A DNA stretch of 64,000 nucleotides from Leptospira haakeii (GCF_002812045.1 NZ_NPEG01000001.1:992001-1056000), one strand, 5' to 3'; counted from the stretch's first letter, positions 44,831-54,143 are shown. The notes: generated from the sequence alone by a model not told the origin. A program made the numbers and translations.

Positions 44831-45961
44831 ATGAAAAGATATTCGTTTTACGGCGCTCTATTATTGATTTGCATATATTTGATCTGGGCTTATTCTTTTT
44901 TAGGAAATTCACCGAAAGAGAGGGTTTTTGAGATCAGTTCTTACACATATGGAAAGAATTCCGGCAAAGGAAATTTGATTGGGGTCGAACCTTTTATGAC
45001 TCCCGGTGATTATTCGAGTCACGATAGGTTCTTGGATAAAACTGAATCTTATTTAATAAATGCTAAACAGTCAGGGTGGATCACTGATGAGACAATTTTC
45101 GTTTTTCCTGAATATTATGGAACTTGGTTGGTTGTTTCAGGGGAAAAATCATCTTTATATACTTCTCCTGACTTGAAATCCGGAATGATATACTTTATTC
45201 TTCGAAATCCTTTTTCGTTTTTATATCATCTTCTTGTTTCTAAGGAGAGTGATAAGGTGCAAGCGGCTATATTTAAGATCAAAGCGGATGAGATGAAAGA
45301 GATCTATGAGAGCACCTTCTCCGCTCTTGCTCAAAAATATCGAGTAACGATCTTGGCGGGCTCTATTGTTTTACCTTCTCCTTCTGCTCGGAATGGAAAA
45401 ATAGTTTTAGGTCCTTCTTCTTTATATAATACGAGTTTTGTGTTCGGAAAAGATGGAGCCGTTTTAGGAGAGCCTATTCGTAAAAAGTTTTTAACGGAAG
45501 AAGAGAAACCGTTTTTAGATTCTAATTTGAAACCGGGGACAGTTATAGATACACCTGCAGGTAAAATGGGAGTTTTGGTTTGTGCGGACTCTTGGTACCC
45601 TGAGTCTTATTCTAATCTGAAAGAATCCGGCGCGGATTTTGTCGCAGTTCCTTCTTACATAAATCGGGGAGAAACTTCTGTTTGGAACCAGGCTTGGGCA
45701 GGATATAATGGAGAAAAAAATCCTTCCGATGTGGATCTAAAAGATATCGGGAAGATCACCGAAGGGCAGGCCTGGAAAAAATACGCGTTAGAAACAAGGG
45801 CTGCCAGATCCGGATTTAAAAACGGGATTAATGTGTTTTTACAAGGAAAACTTTGGGACCTGGAATCGGATGGCCAAGCTTTTATCTTGAGGAACGGAAA
45901 ACCGGAAACCGTTTCGGTTTCCGAACATAATAAAAATAGAATATTTAATCTTTGGTTTTAG
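44831..45961 (+). CDS. Membrane-anchored nitrilase/carbon-nitrogen hydrolase
   Basis: A 376-aa protein with one N-terminal membrane segment (about residues 7-24, [17 protein letters not shown]), then a nitrilase-fold domain. The probable triad is Glu94 (VFPEYYG), Lys218 or 219 (EPIRKKFLT) and Cys251 ([11 protein letters not shown]). Superfamily members cleave or transfer amides, nitriles or acyl groups; the lipoprotein N-acyltransferase Lnt uses the same triad but has many more membrane helices. The ATG at 44831 was chosen because GGAGAAGGG lies just before it; an ATG seven codons upstream lacks this. It is divergent from the FAS operon. Its TAG stop overlaps the TAA of the convergent receiver gene. 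Confidence 0.82.
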   Translation: MKRYSFYGALLLICIYLIWAYSFLGNSPKERVFEISSYTYGKNSGKGNLIGVEPFMTPGDYSSHDRFLDKTESYLINAKQSGWITDETIFVFPEYYGTWLVVSGEKSSLYTSPDLKSGMIYFILRNPFSFLYHLLVSKESDKVQAAIFKIKADEMKEIYESTFSALAQKYRVTILAGSIVLPSPSARNGKIVLGPSSLYNTSFVFGKDGAVLGEPIRKKFLTEEEKPFLDSNLKPGTVIDTPAGKMGVLVCADSWYPESYSNLKESGADFVAVPSYINRGETSVWNQAWAGYNGEKNPSDVDLKDIGKITEGQAWKKYALETRAARSGFKNGINVFLQGKLWDLESDGQAFILRNGKPETVSVSEHNKNRIFNLWF

Positions 45962-46374
45962 GACTTCAGTTTGCTTAAAAAATCCGAAGAGACTCCGCTT
46001 GTAGGTAAAAGTATAACTTCTCCTTTTTTTAAGGGGACTTTTGGTACCATATATTCCACTCCTGCAAACCAGGGGAGAAAATATTTACTTACGGCCATTA
46101 CTCCGGAAACATCAAATCCGGTCGTAGCGATTACTTTAATTCCTGGGAATCCATCTTGATAGATTTTACGGATCATCCAAAGCCCGGATGTTTGGGTTTC
46201 CATCGTGATATCAGTAATGACTGCTTTAAGTTTCTGTTTATTCGCAAGATAAAGATCCCAGCCTTGGGAAGCGTCAATAGCGCGAAGAACTTCGCATCCG
46301 TTTTCCTGCAGATAAGTTTTTAGATTATTAGCGTAACGATCATTATCATCTACTACAAGAACTAATGGTTTCAA
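45958..46374 (-). CDS. Single-domain response regulator receiver
   Basis: A 138-aa CheY-like receiver with acidic pocket VVDDND, phospho-acceptor Asp in AVITDITME, Thr in VIATTGFD and Lys in MVPKVPL. There is no output domain, so it acts by protein contact. A loop after helix 4 ([14 protein letters not shown]) is longer than in CheY. It overlaps the ABC exporter gene by ATGA and ends the acyl-CoA dehydrogenase-trp-exporter operon. The partner kinase is not in the window. Confidence 0.85.
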   Translation of the reverse strand: MKPLVLVVDDNDRYANNLKTYLQENGCEVLRAIDASQGWDLYLANKQKLKAVITDITMETQTSGLWMIRKIYQDGFPGIKVIATTGFDVSGVMAVSKYFLPWFAGVEYMVPKVPLKKGEVILLPTSGVSSDFLSKLKS

Positions 46375-48278
46375 GGCAGCATCCCCACTCCGGCGTATTG
46401 GTTGTCCGTAAGTTTTCTATAAAGACCGTTCATTTCCATTAGAGAAGTATGATTTCCTTCTTCTATAATCCTTCCGTTGTCCATAACAAGTATGCGTGGG
46501 ATATCTTTGATTGTGGAAAGTCTATGTGCGATCACGAACGTGGTACGGTTTGCGAATAATCTGCGGAATGCATCGCTCACTAATCTTTCTGACTCGGCAT
46601 CTAAAGCGGAAGTTGCCTCGTCTAAGATCATTATTTCAGGATCTCTTAATAGAGCTCGTGCGATCACAAGTCTTTGTCTTTGTCCGCCTGAAAGGTTTAA
46701 ACCTCTTACTCCCAAGATACTATCGTATCCATTGTCCATTTGTTTAATGAAGTCATGAGCGTGAGCAAGTCTTGCAGCTCGAATCACATCTTTACGAGTA
46801 GCTCCCGGTTTCCCGTAAGCGATATTATCTGCGACCTTTCCATGAAATAGAAAAATGTCTTGGGTTACGATACCTATTTTTCTACGAAGATCTGCAAGGG
46901 AAAGATCTTTGATATTCTGCCCATCGAATTCGATTGATCCTACGCTTGGATCAAAGAATCTAGGAATTAAATCCATCAGTGTGGACTTCCCACAACCGCT
47001 GGCACCAACGATCGCGATAGTCTCTCCCACCTTCACGTTCAAATTAATATCTTTCAGGACTTCTGCATTTGTTCCCGGATACGCGAAGTTAATCCCTTTG
47101 AATTGGATAGACTCTGTAACTCTTTCTACTTTTACTTTTTCATCTTCGCTATGATCTTCCGTTTCCAGATCAATGATCTCGAAGATCCTTCTTCCTGCGA
47201 TTATTGATTGGGAAATTTTTCCCACCATTTGTGATAACTGTGTTAAGGGGCGTAAAAGGAAAAGAAGAGTGAGTAGGAACACCATGAACTGTCCTACTGT
47301 GAATGGAGACCCGACATTTCCTGCGAGAATGTATCTTGCGCCCAAAGCAAAAAATCCAAGAGCTACTAAAGAAGAAGTTAACTCTACTAAGCTTGGTGCG
47401 ATCTGAAGATAATATTGTCCTTTAAAATTCCTACGATAAACGTTCTGGTTAATCTTCTGGAATTTTTCCTTTTCATACTTCTCCGTATTAAAAACACGGA
47501 TTACCTTGATCCCGGAAATCATCTCTTGCAAATTTGCGTTTAGATCAGCTAATTTTTCTTGGAATCTTTCAGTAGATCTTGTGATTTTTTTTGTGAATAA
47601 GGTCACAGGCAGAATGATCAAAGGAACTGTTCCACATGCGATAAGAAGAAGTTCCGTATTCAAATAAAGTAATACTAAAAGGTGAGTGATCACATAGAAA
47701 AAGTTGATGGTAGCATCTCTAAAATTAGAAGAGATCACTGCTGCCACAACTTCTACGTCGTTGATGATTCTGCTCATCAAAAGTCCCGTTTTTTCCTTAA
47801 AGAAAAAAGTAAGAGGGAGCATTTGATTTTTCTCGAATAATTCCTGTCGTATATCTCGAACGGCCCAATAACCCGCGGTCGCAAGACAATACACCGAAGC
47901 AAGATATGTAATTAGTTTAAGTCCATATAAAGGAAGGATCAAAAGGCAGACTGCCCAGACAACTTCCTTAGGTTCCATATACTTGGTGCGTCCGTTAGAC
48001 CATCTTTTAACGTCGATAAGGACTTTCTTAGCTCTTTCTACGGGGTTTAAACGGATCTCAAGATTGGATTCTTCCTTAGCAATGATCTCTTGTTCCGCTT
48101 CTGTGAATTCAAATTGGAAGCGAGTGTTCGGATCCGCTGCCATAGTATCGAAAAGAGGAATGATAGAAGTTAAGGAGACTGCGTTTAAGATAGCAGTCAG
48201 CAGAGCGAACGCAATACCTAATGAAAATCTGTACTTATAGCGTACTGAATAACTCATTAAGCGGAAAAATATTTTCAT
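46371..48278 (-). CDS. MsbA-like ABC exporter (fused membrane and ATPase domains)
   Basis: A 635-aa half-transporter. Six membrane segments lie at about 15-370, with an unusually long first periplasmic loop (about 45-105, rich in Glu/Asp) before TM2. The nucleotide-binding domain spans about 390-620: Walker [12 protein letters not shown]-loop IVTQDIFL, signature [10 protein letters not shown], Walker [15 protein letters not shown]-loop IAHRLST. MsbA-type proteins flip lipid A core or other lipids; the cargo here is not decided by the sequence. It starts five bases after trpG and overlaps the receiver gene by four, so it belongs to the same operon. Confidence 0.88.
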   Translation of the reverse strand: MKIFFRLMSYSVRYKYRFSLGIAFALLTAILNAVSLTSIIPLFDTMAADPNTRFQFEFTEAEQEIIAKEESNLEIRLNPVERAKKVLIDVKRWSNGRTKYMEPKEVVWAVCLLILPLYGLKLITYLASVYCLATAGYWAVRDIRQELFEKNQMLPLTFFFKEKTGLLMSRIINDVEVVAAVISSNFRDATINFFYVITHLLVLLYLNTELLLIACGTVPLIILPVTLFTKKITRSTERFQEKLADLNANLQEMISGIKVIRVFNTEKYEKEKFQKINQNVYRRNFKGQYYLQIAPSLVELTSSLVALGFFALGARYILAGNVGSPFTVGQFMVFLLTLLFLLRPLTQLSQMVGKISQSIIAGRRIFEIIDLETEDHSEDEKVKVERVTESIQFKGINFAYPGTNAEVLKDINLNVKVGETIAIVGASGCGKSTLMDLIPRFFDPSVGSIEFDGQNIKDLSLADLRRKIGIVTQDIFLFHGKVADNIAYGKPGATRKDVIRAARLAHAHDFIKQMDNGYDSILGVRGLNLSGGQRQRLVIARALLRDPEIMILDEATSALDAESERLVSDAFRRLFANRTTFVIAHRLSTIKDIPRILVMDNGRIIEEGNHTSLMEMNGLYRKLTDNQYAGVGMLP

Positions 48279-48283
48279 TTGTT

Positions 48284-48862
48284 TTATGCTTCTGAAACGA
48301 TTCGAGAAAAGTTTCTCACCAGTTCCAATCCGTTTTGGGTCATAATAGACTCCGGATGGAATTGAACTCCATATAAATGAGGTTTTGTTTTATGACGCAC
48401 TCCCATGATAATCCCATCTTCCGTCTTAGAGGAAACTTCTAAAACATCCGGAAGACTTTCAGGTTGGATCACAAGAGAATGATATCTGGTAGCTAAAAAT
48501 GGAGAAGGTAAGGACTTATAAATATCTTTACCATCATGTTCTATCAAACTTACTTTACCGTGCATGATATTTGGAGCGTTTACTATCTTTCCGCCATGAA
48601 CAAGACCAATGGCTTGGTGACCTAAACATACACCTAAGATCGGCAGTTGTCCCGCCAGTTCTTTTAAAATATCAATACAAACTCCCGAATCTTCAGGACG
48701 TCCCGGACCTGGACTTAAGATAATCCCTTTCGGAGCTAAACTTTTGATCTCGCTCAGATCTATTTTATCATTTCGAAAAACTTCTACCTTATTGCCAATC
48801 TGTGAAAAATACTGATACAGATTGTATGTAAAAGAATCGTAATTGTCTACGAGAAGGATCAT
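48284..48862 (-). CDS. trpG: Anthranilate/aminodeoxychorismate synthase glutamine amidotransferase
   Basis: A 192-aa class I glutamine amidotransferase that supplies ammonia to TrpE. Motifs are [14 protein letters not shown], the oxyanion [11 protein letters not shown], the nucleophile Cys in [11 protein letters not shown], and the His-Glu pair in [14 protein letters not shown]. The length is normal. Its ATG overlaps the trpE stop as ATGA, so equal synthesis is likely. PabA-type use for folate is also possible, since many bacteria share one amidotransferase for both pathways. Confidence 0.93.
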   Translation of the reverse strand: MILLVDNYDSFTYNLYQYFSQIGNKVEVFRNDKIDLSEIKSLAPKGIILSPGPGRPEDSGVCIDILKELAGQLPILGVCLGHQAIGLVHGGKIVNAPNIMHGKVSLIEHDGKDIYKSLPSPFLATRYHSLVIQPESLPDVLEVSSKTEDGIIMGVRHKTKPHLYGVQFHPESIMTQNGLELVRNFSRIVSEA

Positions 48863-50373
48863 CTATTCCACTCTCCTTTCAATCCGTTCCTTGCGAAGTC
48901 CACAGCGCGGAGTAATGCGGCCATTTTGTTTTTGGTTTCTTCTAATTCGCCTTCAGGAGAAGAATCGTAAACAACTCCGCCACCAGCTTGCACGAATGCC
49001 TTCTCTCCGTAAAAAGATATGGTGCGGATCACGATTGCCATGTCAGTATCTCCTTGGTAGGAGATATAACCTAAGGCTCCTGAATAAATTCCTCTTCGGG
49101 TCCTTTCTAATTCGTCTATGATTTCCATAGCCCTGATCTTAGGTGCGCCAGAAACCGTTCCTGCAGGTAGGGTAGCGCGGAGAAGATCATAAACAGATTT
49201 TCCTTCTTCCAAAATGCCGGAACATTGGCTCACGATATGCATAACGTGGGAGTATTTCTCTATAATTTTGAAGTCTTCTACTCGAACACTTCCTGCTTCA
49301 CAAACTCTGCCTAAGTCATTTCTCCCTAGGTCAACTAACATGATATGTTCTGCGATCTCTTTAGGATCCGCTAAAAGATTTTCTTCCAAAAGTCTATCTG
49401 CTTCCGGATTAGCTCCTCTTGGTCTTGTTCCTGCGATCGGTCTTAAATAAGTTTTTCTGTCCTTACATTTTACCATAATCTCAGGAGAAGATCCTACTAA
49501 GGAAATATCATCCAACTTTAGGAAATACATATAAGGACTTGGATTTACTGTTCTTAATCCGCGATATACTTGGAAAGGAGGAACACCTGGTCGGAATTCC
49601 AACTTTCTAGAAGGAACTACTTGGAAGATATCCCCCGCATAAATGTATTCCTTCGCTTTCTGGACTGCTTTTTTATAATCCTCATCAGGGATATTAGGAG
49701 TGTATTCTAATTTCTCTTTAGACTCAAGAGGGTGTTTAACCCAACCAGGAAGTTCTCCTTCTCTGATCTCTTTTTCAATCGCATCAATTCTTTCTAATGT
49801 AGCTTCGTAACAAGCTTTAGGATCTTCGTATTCAGAAAGACGCGCATTTACAACGATCCTTAAGAGGCGATCTACATGATCGACTATAAGAACCTCGTCG
49901 TATAATGCAAAGTATGCGTCAGGAGCCGGTTCATCTTCCGGCTTAGTATCCGGGATATTCTCGTAATAACGGACTGCTCCAAAGGAAAGAAAACCTACTG
50001 CTCCACCTTGAAAAGAGGGAAGTCTATGATCCGGAACGTATTTGTCGTCCCCCATGGAATATTCCAATAGGAATAAAGGATCGTAAGTGATTATTTCTGT
50101 TTCGGGTTCTTTTCTTTTGGAAACATAGAATAGACCATTCTTACCATAGAGCAATCTATAAGGATCTTTTCCTAAGAAGGAATTCCTACCGACATTCTCT
50201 CCACCTTCTACTGATTCTAAGAGAAAAGAATGTTTGGCCTCGGTGCCTCCCCATTTTGCAAAAAGAGACACCGGGGTTTCCAAATCCAAGAAGACTTGTT
50301 TGAAAACCGGGATCAGATTCCCGGATTTTGTTTTCTCCAGGAATTCTTCGTATGTTAAGGAAAATTCCTTCAG
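48859..50373 (-). CDS. trpE: Anthranilate synthase component I, apparent CTG start
   Basis: A 504-aa chorismate-binding enzyme making anthranilate for tryptophan. Motifs are [37 protein letters not shown] and [19 protein letters not shown]. The first common start, TTG at 50289, cuts off the conserved N-terminal region: upstream residues [12 protein letters not shown] followed by LDLETPVS match the Trp-feedback site found in TrpE (LIPV..LETPVS). The frame runs back to a TAA at 50395-50397 with no ATG, GTG or TTG before it. CTG at 50371-50373 overlaps the upstream stop as CTGA and has AGAAGG nine bases before. Tryptophan feedback inhibition is likely from this motif. Confidence 0.92.
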   Translation of the reverse strand: MKEFSLTYEEFLEKTKSGNLIPVFKQVFLDLETPVSLFAKWGGTEAKHSFLLESVEGGENVGRNSFLGKDPYRLLYGKNGLFYVSKRKEPETEIITYDPLFLLEYSMGDDKYVPDHRLPSFQGGAVGFLSFGAVRYYENIPDTKPEDEPAPDAYFALYDEVLIVDHVDRLLRIVVNARLSEYEDPKACYEATLERIDAIEKEIREGELPGWVKHPLESKEKLEYTPNIPDEDYKKAVQKAKEYIYAGDIFQVVPSRKLEFRPGVPPFQVYRGLRTVNPSPYMYFLKLDDISLVGSSPEIMVKCKDRKTYLRPIAGTRPRGANPEADRLLEENLLADPKEIAEHIMLVDLGRNDLGRVCEAGSVRVEDFKIIEKYSHVMHIVSQCSGILEEGKSVYDLLRATLPAGTVSGAPKIRAMEIIDELERTRRGIYSGALGYISYQGDTDMAIVIRTISFYGEKAFVQAGGGVVYDSSPEGELEETKNKMAALLRAVDFARNGLKGEWNR

Positions 50374-51533
50374 AGGTTCGGTCCTTCTATCCCTTTACCT
50401 TCTGTTAGGTAGCGAGAGATGATCAATCTTTGGATTTGAGAAGTACCTTCGTAAATTTGGAAAATTTTAGCGTCTCTCATCAGTTTTTCAACTGGATATT
50501 CGGAGTTAAAACCGTAACCGCCTAATACTTGAACCGCGTCAGTCGTGATTCTCATACATGCATCAGCACAGAATGCTTTAGCGATGGAAGCTTGGTAAGT
50601 ATTTCTGAAACCGTTATCAATTAACCAAGCTGCTTGGTGGCAAAGAAGTCTTCCTGCTTCGATGTCTCTCGCCATCTCAGCAATCATAAAAGAAATAGCC
50701 TGGTTCTCTACGATAGGTTTACCAAATGCAGTTCTAGTTTTAGCATATTCTAATGCATGTTCCATAGCGGCTCTTGCAACACCAACTGCTCCGATTGCAA
50801 CACCTGGGCGAGTATGATCGAATGCTCCCATTGCGATCTTAAATCCATCTCCTTCTTGGCCGATCATTTGGCTTTTGTGGACTTTCACTTCTTCGAAAGT
50901 GATCCCTCTGGTGTCGGAACATTTTTGTCCCATGTTCAATTCTTTTTTGCCAACGACCACACCAGGAGTTTTGGAACTAACTATAAATCCTGTGATACCT
51001 TTATGACCAGCAGCAGGATCAGTTTTAGTAAGAACGAAAAACCAATCTGCATAACCTGCGTTAGTGATCCACATCTTAGAACCGTTGATGATATACTCAT
51101 CTCCAACTTTTCTAGCAGTAGTGCGGATACCCGCAACGTCAGAACCTGCGCCTGGTTCAGTTACTGCGTAAGCACAGAGTTGGAATTGCTCAGTCATAGG
51201 TTGAACCCATTTTTTAAGGACTTCGTCACTTGCTCCGATAAGCACCGGTGCTAATGCAAGGTTGTTTGCAAGGATGGCAGTCGCCATCGCGGAACATCCC
51301 CAAAACAATTCTTCGCCGACGATAACGTCATCTAATTCGTGCATTCCGGCTCCGTTATATTTTTCCGGAATATGGATATTCATTAAGCCGATTTCCCAGG
51401 CCTTTTTCAAGATCTGAAGAGGGTATTCTCCCGTTTTATCATGATGTTCCGCTTTGGGGCGGATCTCATTTTTTGCAAAATCTCTGGCAAGACCTCTGAG
51501 CGCTTTTTGATCGTCTGAAAGAGCGAAATCCAT
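50370..51533 (-). CDS. Acyl-CoA dehydrogenase
   Basis: A 387-aa FAD enzyme that introduces the alpha-beta double bond into acyl-CoA during beta-oxidation or branched-chain breakdown, passing electrons to ETF. Motifs are [17 protein letters not shown] and [14 protein letters not shown] near the FAD site, [20 protein letters not shown], and the catalytic Glu in [17 protein letters not shown], the usual medium/short-chain position. It leads the operon containing trpE and trpG, with the trpE start inside its stop codon. Chain-length preference cannot be read from the sequence. Confidence 0.93.
   Translation of the reverse strand: MDFALSDDQKALRGLARDFAKNEIRPKAEHHDKTGEYPLQILKKAWEIGLMNIHIPEKYNGAGMHELDDVIVGEELFWGCSAMATAILANNLALAPVLIGASDEVLKKWVQPMTEQFQLCAYAVTEPGAGSDVAGIRTTARKVGDEYIINGSKMWITNAGYADWFFVLTKTDPAAGHKGITGFIVSSKTPGVVVGKKELNMGQKCSDTRGITFEEVKVHKSQMIGQEGDGFKIAMGAFDHTRPGVAIGAVGVARAAMEHALEYAKTRTAFGKPIVENQAISFMIAEMARDIEAGRLLCHQAAWLIDNGFRNTYQASIAKAFCADACMRITTDAVQVLGGYGFNSEYPVEKLMRDAKIFQIYEGTSQIQRLIISRYLTEGKGIEGPNL
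50383..50388 (-). promoter_or_regulatory. Ribosome binding site deciding the trpE start
   Basis: AGAAGG on the minus strand, inside the acyl-CoA dehydrogenase gene and nine bases before the CTG at 50373. No comparable site precedes the downstream TTG at 50289. Confidence 0.5.
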
Positions 51534-51580
51534 TATAACTATAACCTTAATTGGAATGAGGGTAATCAGCGGGAGACGCG

Positions 51581-51724
51581 ATGTATGAACCCTGGGAACA
51601 GGTTCTAAGCGGAAGGGTACCGAGTCAAGAACGTACGATTGGATTAGAAGAGACGAGAAAAATCCAGAAATCGTTTAAATGCCGAGAAGAGGGCATTGGT
51701 TTGGGGCCCTATCTTTGGAAATAA
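51581..51724 (+). CDS. Possible 47-aa protein
   Basis: ATG at 51581 has GGGAG five bases upstream and opens 47 codons (begins [20 protein letters not shown], ends LGPYLWK). Composition is protein-like, but the frame is short and I recognise nothing in it. It is divergent from the acyl-CoA dehydrogenase gene, 47 bases away. Chance occurrence cannot be excluded. Confidence 0.3.
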   Translation: MYEPWEQVLSGRVPSQERTIGLEETRKIQKSFKCREEGIGLGPYLWK

Positions 51725-51760
51725 ATTTCCTATCAAGAAACAAAGAGCGACAAACTCTCT

Positions 51761-51803
51761 TCCGCTAAGACCCAAATGGGTCCCGATTTAGTTCCATAGC
51801 GGA
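51761..51803 (+). ncRNA. Nested hairpin, candidate structured RNA element
   Basis: The outer stem TCCGCTA (51761-51767) with TAGCGGA (51797-51803) encloses an inner stem GACCC (51769-51773) with GGGTC (51778-51782). No known RNA family recognised. It could belong to the 5' leader of the peptide gene at 51977 or to a separate small RNA. There is no clear terminator tail. Confidence 0.3.
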
Positions 51804-51976
51804 GGTTTCAAATCCTTCTTTTAAATCGGTTTTATAAAAAAAGAAGAAGGCTAAATTAGCGAAATTTTATATAAACTTTTGAATTTTGATTGTGGGCGGT
51901 CTGAATTTTTTCGGATTATCTTTTACCTCGGGCCTGGGAGTTTTTCCAGGTCCAAAAAACTAAAAGGATAAAATCC

Positions 51977-52123
51977 ATGAAAAAACTAGTATTAGCGCTT
52001 ACCACTCTTTCTCTCGTTGCAGCTTTCGCACTAAGCGCAGAAGAGAAAAAAGAGGCTCCTAAAAAAGAGGAAGCAAAGAAAGAAGCTCCAAAAGCTGACG
52101 CTAAGAAAGAAGCAAAAAAATAA
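51977..52123 (+). CDS. Small secreted Lys/Glu/Ala/Pro-rich peptide, copy 1
   Basis: A 48-aa precursor beginning MKKLVLALTTLSLVAAFALS, a complete signal peptide with likely cleavage after ALSA. The mature part is about 27 residues of KKEAPKKEEAKKEAPKAD-type repeats ending in lysines. AAGGAT precedes the ATG by seven bases. It is nearly identical to the peptide at 52525, a tandem duplication. The mature peptide carries many alternating charges and no Cys. Function unknown; a periplasmic counter-ion, wall-binding or envelope-stress peptide is conceivable but unsupported. It is followed by a hairpin terminator. Confidence 0.75.
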   Translation: MKKLVLALTTLSLVAAFALSAEEKKEAPKKEEAKKEAPKADAKKEAKK

Positions 52124-52152
52124 TCCCGAAAGGGTTTATTGACGTCAGCACT

Positions 52153-52172
52153 GGATATAAGAGTGCAGCGAC
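52153..52172. repeat. 20-base direct repeat, copy 1
   Basis: GGATATAAGAGTGCAGCGAC. It recurs at 52275-52294 with one change (GTGC to GTGA). Each copy stands directly before a hairpin. Confidence 0.75.
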
Positions 52173-52174
52173 AA

Positions 52175-52205
52175 AGGGCCTCCCGCAAAGGAGGCCCTCT
52201 TTATT
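52175..52205 (+). terminator. Terminator of peptide gene copy 1
   Basis: AGGGCCTCC (52175-52183) and GGAGGCCCT (52190-52198) form a perfect 9-bp stem with a six-base loop, followed by CTTTATTT. Confidence 0.85.
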
Positions 52206-52274
52206 TCAATACAGCAAAAAGAACTATGTATTAGTCGCTCTTCAAAAAAGGATCCGGCAGGTTTAAGCCACACC

Positions 52275-52294
52275 GGATATAAGAGTGAAGCGAC
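52275..52294. repeat. 20-base direct repeat, copy 2
   Basis: Second copy of the element at 52153, with 19 of 20 bases identical, 122 bases downstream and in the same orientation. Confidence 0.75.
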
Positions 52295-52297
52295 GAT

Positions 52298-52322
52298 AGG
52301 AGTCCAAAGACTCCTGTTTCTT
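52298..52322 (+). terminator. Second hairpin terminator in the spacer
   Basis: AGGAGTC and GACTCCT form a 7-bp stem around CAAA, followed by GTTTCTT. It stands four bases after repeat copy 2, copying the arrangement at 52153-52198. Confidence 0.65.
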
Positions 52323-52524
52323 ATTCATAAGATCATCCCCTCATTGTCAGCTATTTTTTCCCGATTAGGCCCTTCTGCGCCTTCTGGCCAATCATGTGTG
52401 ATTGCGGATTTTTTATCTGTTATAACATAATTTTTGCTTGTAAAACAGATACGGATCTGGTATGGTCTTTTGCACACCGGAAGCAAAAACGGAAGGTGGA
52501 ATTAAGGAAAAGGAAGAATTCCAA

Positions 52525-52671
52525 ATGAAAAAACTAGTATTAGCAATCACCACTTTGTCTCTTGTAGCAGCTTTTGCTTTAAGCGCGGAAGAAAAGAAAG
52601 AAGCTCCTAAAAAAGAAGAAGCAAAGAAAGAAGCTCCAAAAGCTGATCCTAAAAAAGACGCAAAGAAATAA
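52525..52671 (+). CDS. Small secreted Lys/Glu/Ala/Pro-rich peptide, copy 2
   Basis: A 48-aa precursor almost identical to the product at 51977: Leu8 becomes Ile, and two positions near the C-terminus differ (DPKKDAKK in place of DAKKEAKK). The signal peptide and probable cleavage after ALSA are the same. The frame is open upstream to 52462, but the ATG at 52525 aligns with copy 1 and has AAGGAAGAA upstream, so the longer start is rejected. Nucleotide conservation is high only in the coding part. Followed by its own terminator. Confidence 0.75.
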   Translation: MKKLVLAITTLSLVAAFALSAEEKKEAPKKEEAKKEAPKADPKKDAKK

Positions 52672-52729
52672 TATAAGAACGGAAACCTTGATTTCCGAAC
52701 TTCGATTATTCTCTAGATCATTTCTCCGG

Positions 52730-52756
52730 GCCGTCCGAGAAATCGGGCGGCTTTTG
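52730..52756 (+). terminator. Terminator after peptide gene copy 2
   Basis: GCCGTCCGA pairs with TCGGGCGGC (one G-U pair) around GAAA, followed by TTTTG. It ends four bases before the stop of the convergent patatin gene. Confidence 0.75.
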
Positions 52757-52759
52757 CGT

Positions 52760-53608
52760 TTAGGCTCCCAATATTTGGGATTTCATAAAATGAGCGGACC
52801 TTCTTCCTAATTCTAAAGCCAATCTTCCGTTTTCCATTTTGTTCGGATGAAGATAAGGAGTATTGGTCACTACTCTGATAATTTTTTTGCCATACTTCTT
52901 AGCTAATAACTCTTTAAGATCTCTTGTCTCACTTGCGATTACACTCACGCAAGAATCAAAAGCTCTCATTAGTATTTTATCCGAAACAGGTTTGCGGTTT
53001 TCAATATCATGGATAACGATCCTTTTGATACTTGGATCCAATATAAATTCTTTGATCGGTTCTGCATCGGCAACCCCACCGTCTAAAAATTCCTCTCCTT
53101 TTAGGTTTGGAATTTCGAATAGAATGGGAAAGGTCATGGATGCCATGATCATATCTACGATATTTCCTTCGGTTTTTAATTCTCTGATACCTTTGGAAAG
53201 ATTGGAAACTGCGATCCCCATCTTGATCGGCATCTCGGAAATGTCCTTACCTCCTAAGTAGGGTTCTAATAAGGTTCTGATCTTTTTTCCGGAAAGAATG
53301 CCTGAATAATTTTTAAGTCCTTTTCTAAACGGTTTCAAAAACTGACTGAAAAAGTTTCCGTCCCAAAAATCGCTTTTTTGCAAAGTAAGAATGAATCTTG
53401 TGATCTCTTCCGGGGGAATTCCGGCAGAAACCAAGGAACCGATTAACGCACCTGAACTAGAACCTGCGATTGCTGCAGGTTTGAAACCGATCTCTTTTAA
53501 CCCTAGGGAAAAACCTGAATGTGCATAGAAGCCGAAAAATGCTGAGTTCAATGCCAGCGCGTCATACGATTTTTTAAAGATAAGATTCGGCGATTTTTTG
53601 GAAGCCAT
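52760..53608 (-). CDS. Patatin-like phospholipase
   Basis: A 282-aa patatin-domain lipid acyl hydrolase using a Ser-Asp dyad. The nucleophile elbow is IAGSSSGALIGSLVSAG (GxSxG) at about residues 48-64 and the Asp lies in FLDGGVADAEPI. The usual glycine-rich oxyanion motif near the N-terminus is replaced by FYAHSGFSLGL. There is no signal peptide, so it is cytoplasmic or membrane-associated. Family members release fatty acids from phospholipids. No operon partner. Confidence 0.87.
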   Translation of the reverse strand: MASKKSPNLIFKKSYDALALNSAFFGFYAHSGFSLGLKEIGFKPAAIAGSSSGALIGSLVSAGIPPEEITRFILTLQKSDFWDGNFFSQFLKPFRKGLKNYSGILSGKKIRTLLEPYLGGKDISEMPIKMGIAVSNLSKGIRELKTEGNIVDMIMASMTFPILFEIPNLKGEEFLDGGVADAEPIKEFILDPSIKRIVIHDIENRKPVSDKILMRAFDSCVSVIASETRDLKELLAKKYGKKIIRVVTNTPYLHPNKMENGRLALELGRRSAHFMKSQILGA

Positions 53609-53731
53609 TGCGAATTTCTTAATTCGGAGGGTAACTTTGTCCAGAATTTTACCTCAACTTTTAGGACTTTCGTTTTACGAATTCGGAAGAATCATCTTGA
53701 AACAATTCAATTCTGGGAGTATCACTATGGT

Positions 53732-54049
53732 ATGAGCTATCGAACTTTTTACGTCACCACGAAGAACGAGACAGAGGCTTTAAAAATCGCGGAAACTTTA
53801 GTGAACGAAAGACTGGTTGCCTGCGCCAATTTGATCCCCGGTATGAAATCTATTTATAGATGGCATGGAAGATTGGAGCATAATCAGGAAACGGTTCTTT
53901 TGTTAAAAACTAAAGATTCTGAGGCGGAAAAAGTCGTAGCAAGAATTTCGGAACTACATAGTTACACGGTCCCTTGTATTGTTTCCTGGGAAATCAAAGA
54001 GGCGAACCAAAAGTATTTGCGTTGGATAGATTCGGAAATCGGAAAATAA
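53732..54049 (+). CDS. cutA: CutA-type divalent ion tolerance protein
   Basis: A 105-aa protein matching CutA1: YRTFYVTTKNETEALKIAET, LVNERLVACANLIPGMKSIY, then WHGRLEHNQETVLLLKT and HSYTVPCIVSWEI. CutA1 forms very stable trimers; it was linked to copper tolerance in E. coli, but its general role is unsettled. There is no leader peptide. GGGAG lies 12 bases before the ATG. It is followed 94 bases later by the unknown gene at 54144. Confidence 0.92.
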   Translation: MSYRTFYVTTKNETEALKIAETLVNERLVACANLIPGMKSIYRWHGRLEHNQETVLLLKTKDSEAEKVVARISELHSYTVPCIVSWEIKEANQKYLRWIDSEIGK

Positions 54050-54143
54050 TTCTTTCCCTTTAAACATTCTTTCCATACATTCGGATATTTTTATCGAGTC
54101 TCTTGGTTGGAAATTCCGACAGATTCGTGACTGAGGCGGATGA

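Larger units (their letters stand above)
51534..51976. other. Leader region before the 48-aa peptide gene
   Basis: 443 bases between the acyl-CoA dehydrogenase start and the first peptide gene. They hold a candidate 47-aa frame (separate entry), a nested hairpin at 51761-51803, an AT-rich stretch, and a hairpin of GGCCTGG (51931-51937) with CCAGGTCC (51946-51953) shortly before the peptide start. The structured leader suggests post-transcriptional control. Confidence 0.5.
52124..52524. other. Spacer between duplicated peptide genes, with repeats and hairpins
   Basis: 401 bases without a convincing gene apart from an unlikely N-terminal extension of copy 2. They hold two copies of a 20-base repeat, each followed within a few bases by a hairpin with a T-rich tail, and then AT-rich leader sequence for copy 2. 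Confidence 0.6.

Noticed and set aside
51916..52188. 90-aa minus-strand frame (hydrophobic, Phe/Ala/Ser-rich)
   Set aside because: It is the antisense reading of the 48-aa Lys/Glu/Ala/Pro peptide gene. The plus-strand peptide has a ribosome site, signal peptide and a close paralogue.
52462..52524. 21-residue N-terminal extension of peptide copy 2
   Set aside because: Copy 1 has no matching extension, and the signal peptide must be N-terminal.
52124..52524. CRISPR-like array
   Set aside because: Only two repeat copies, spaced 122 bases apart, each tied to a terminator hairpin, and no cas genes.
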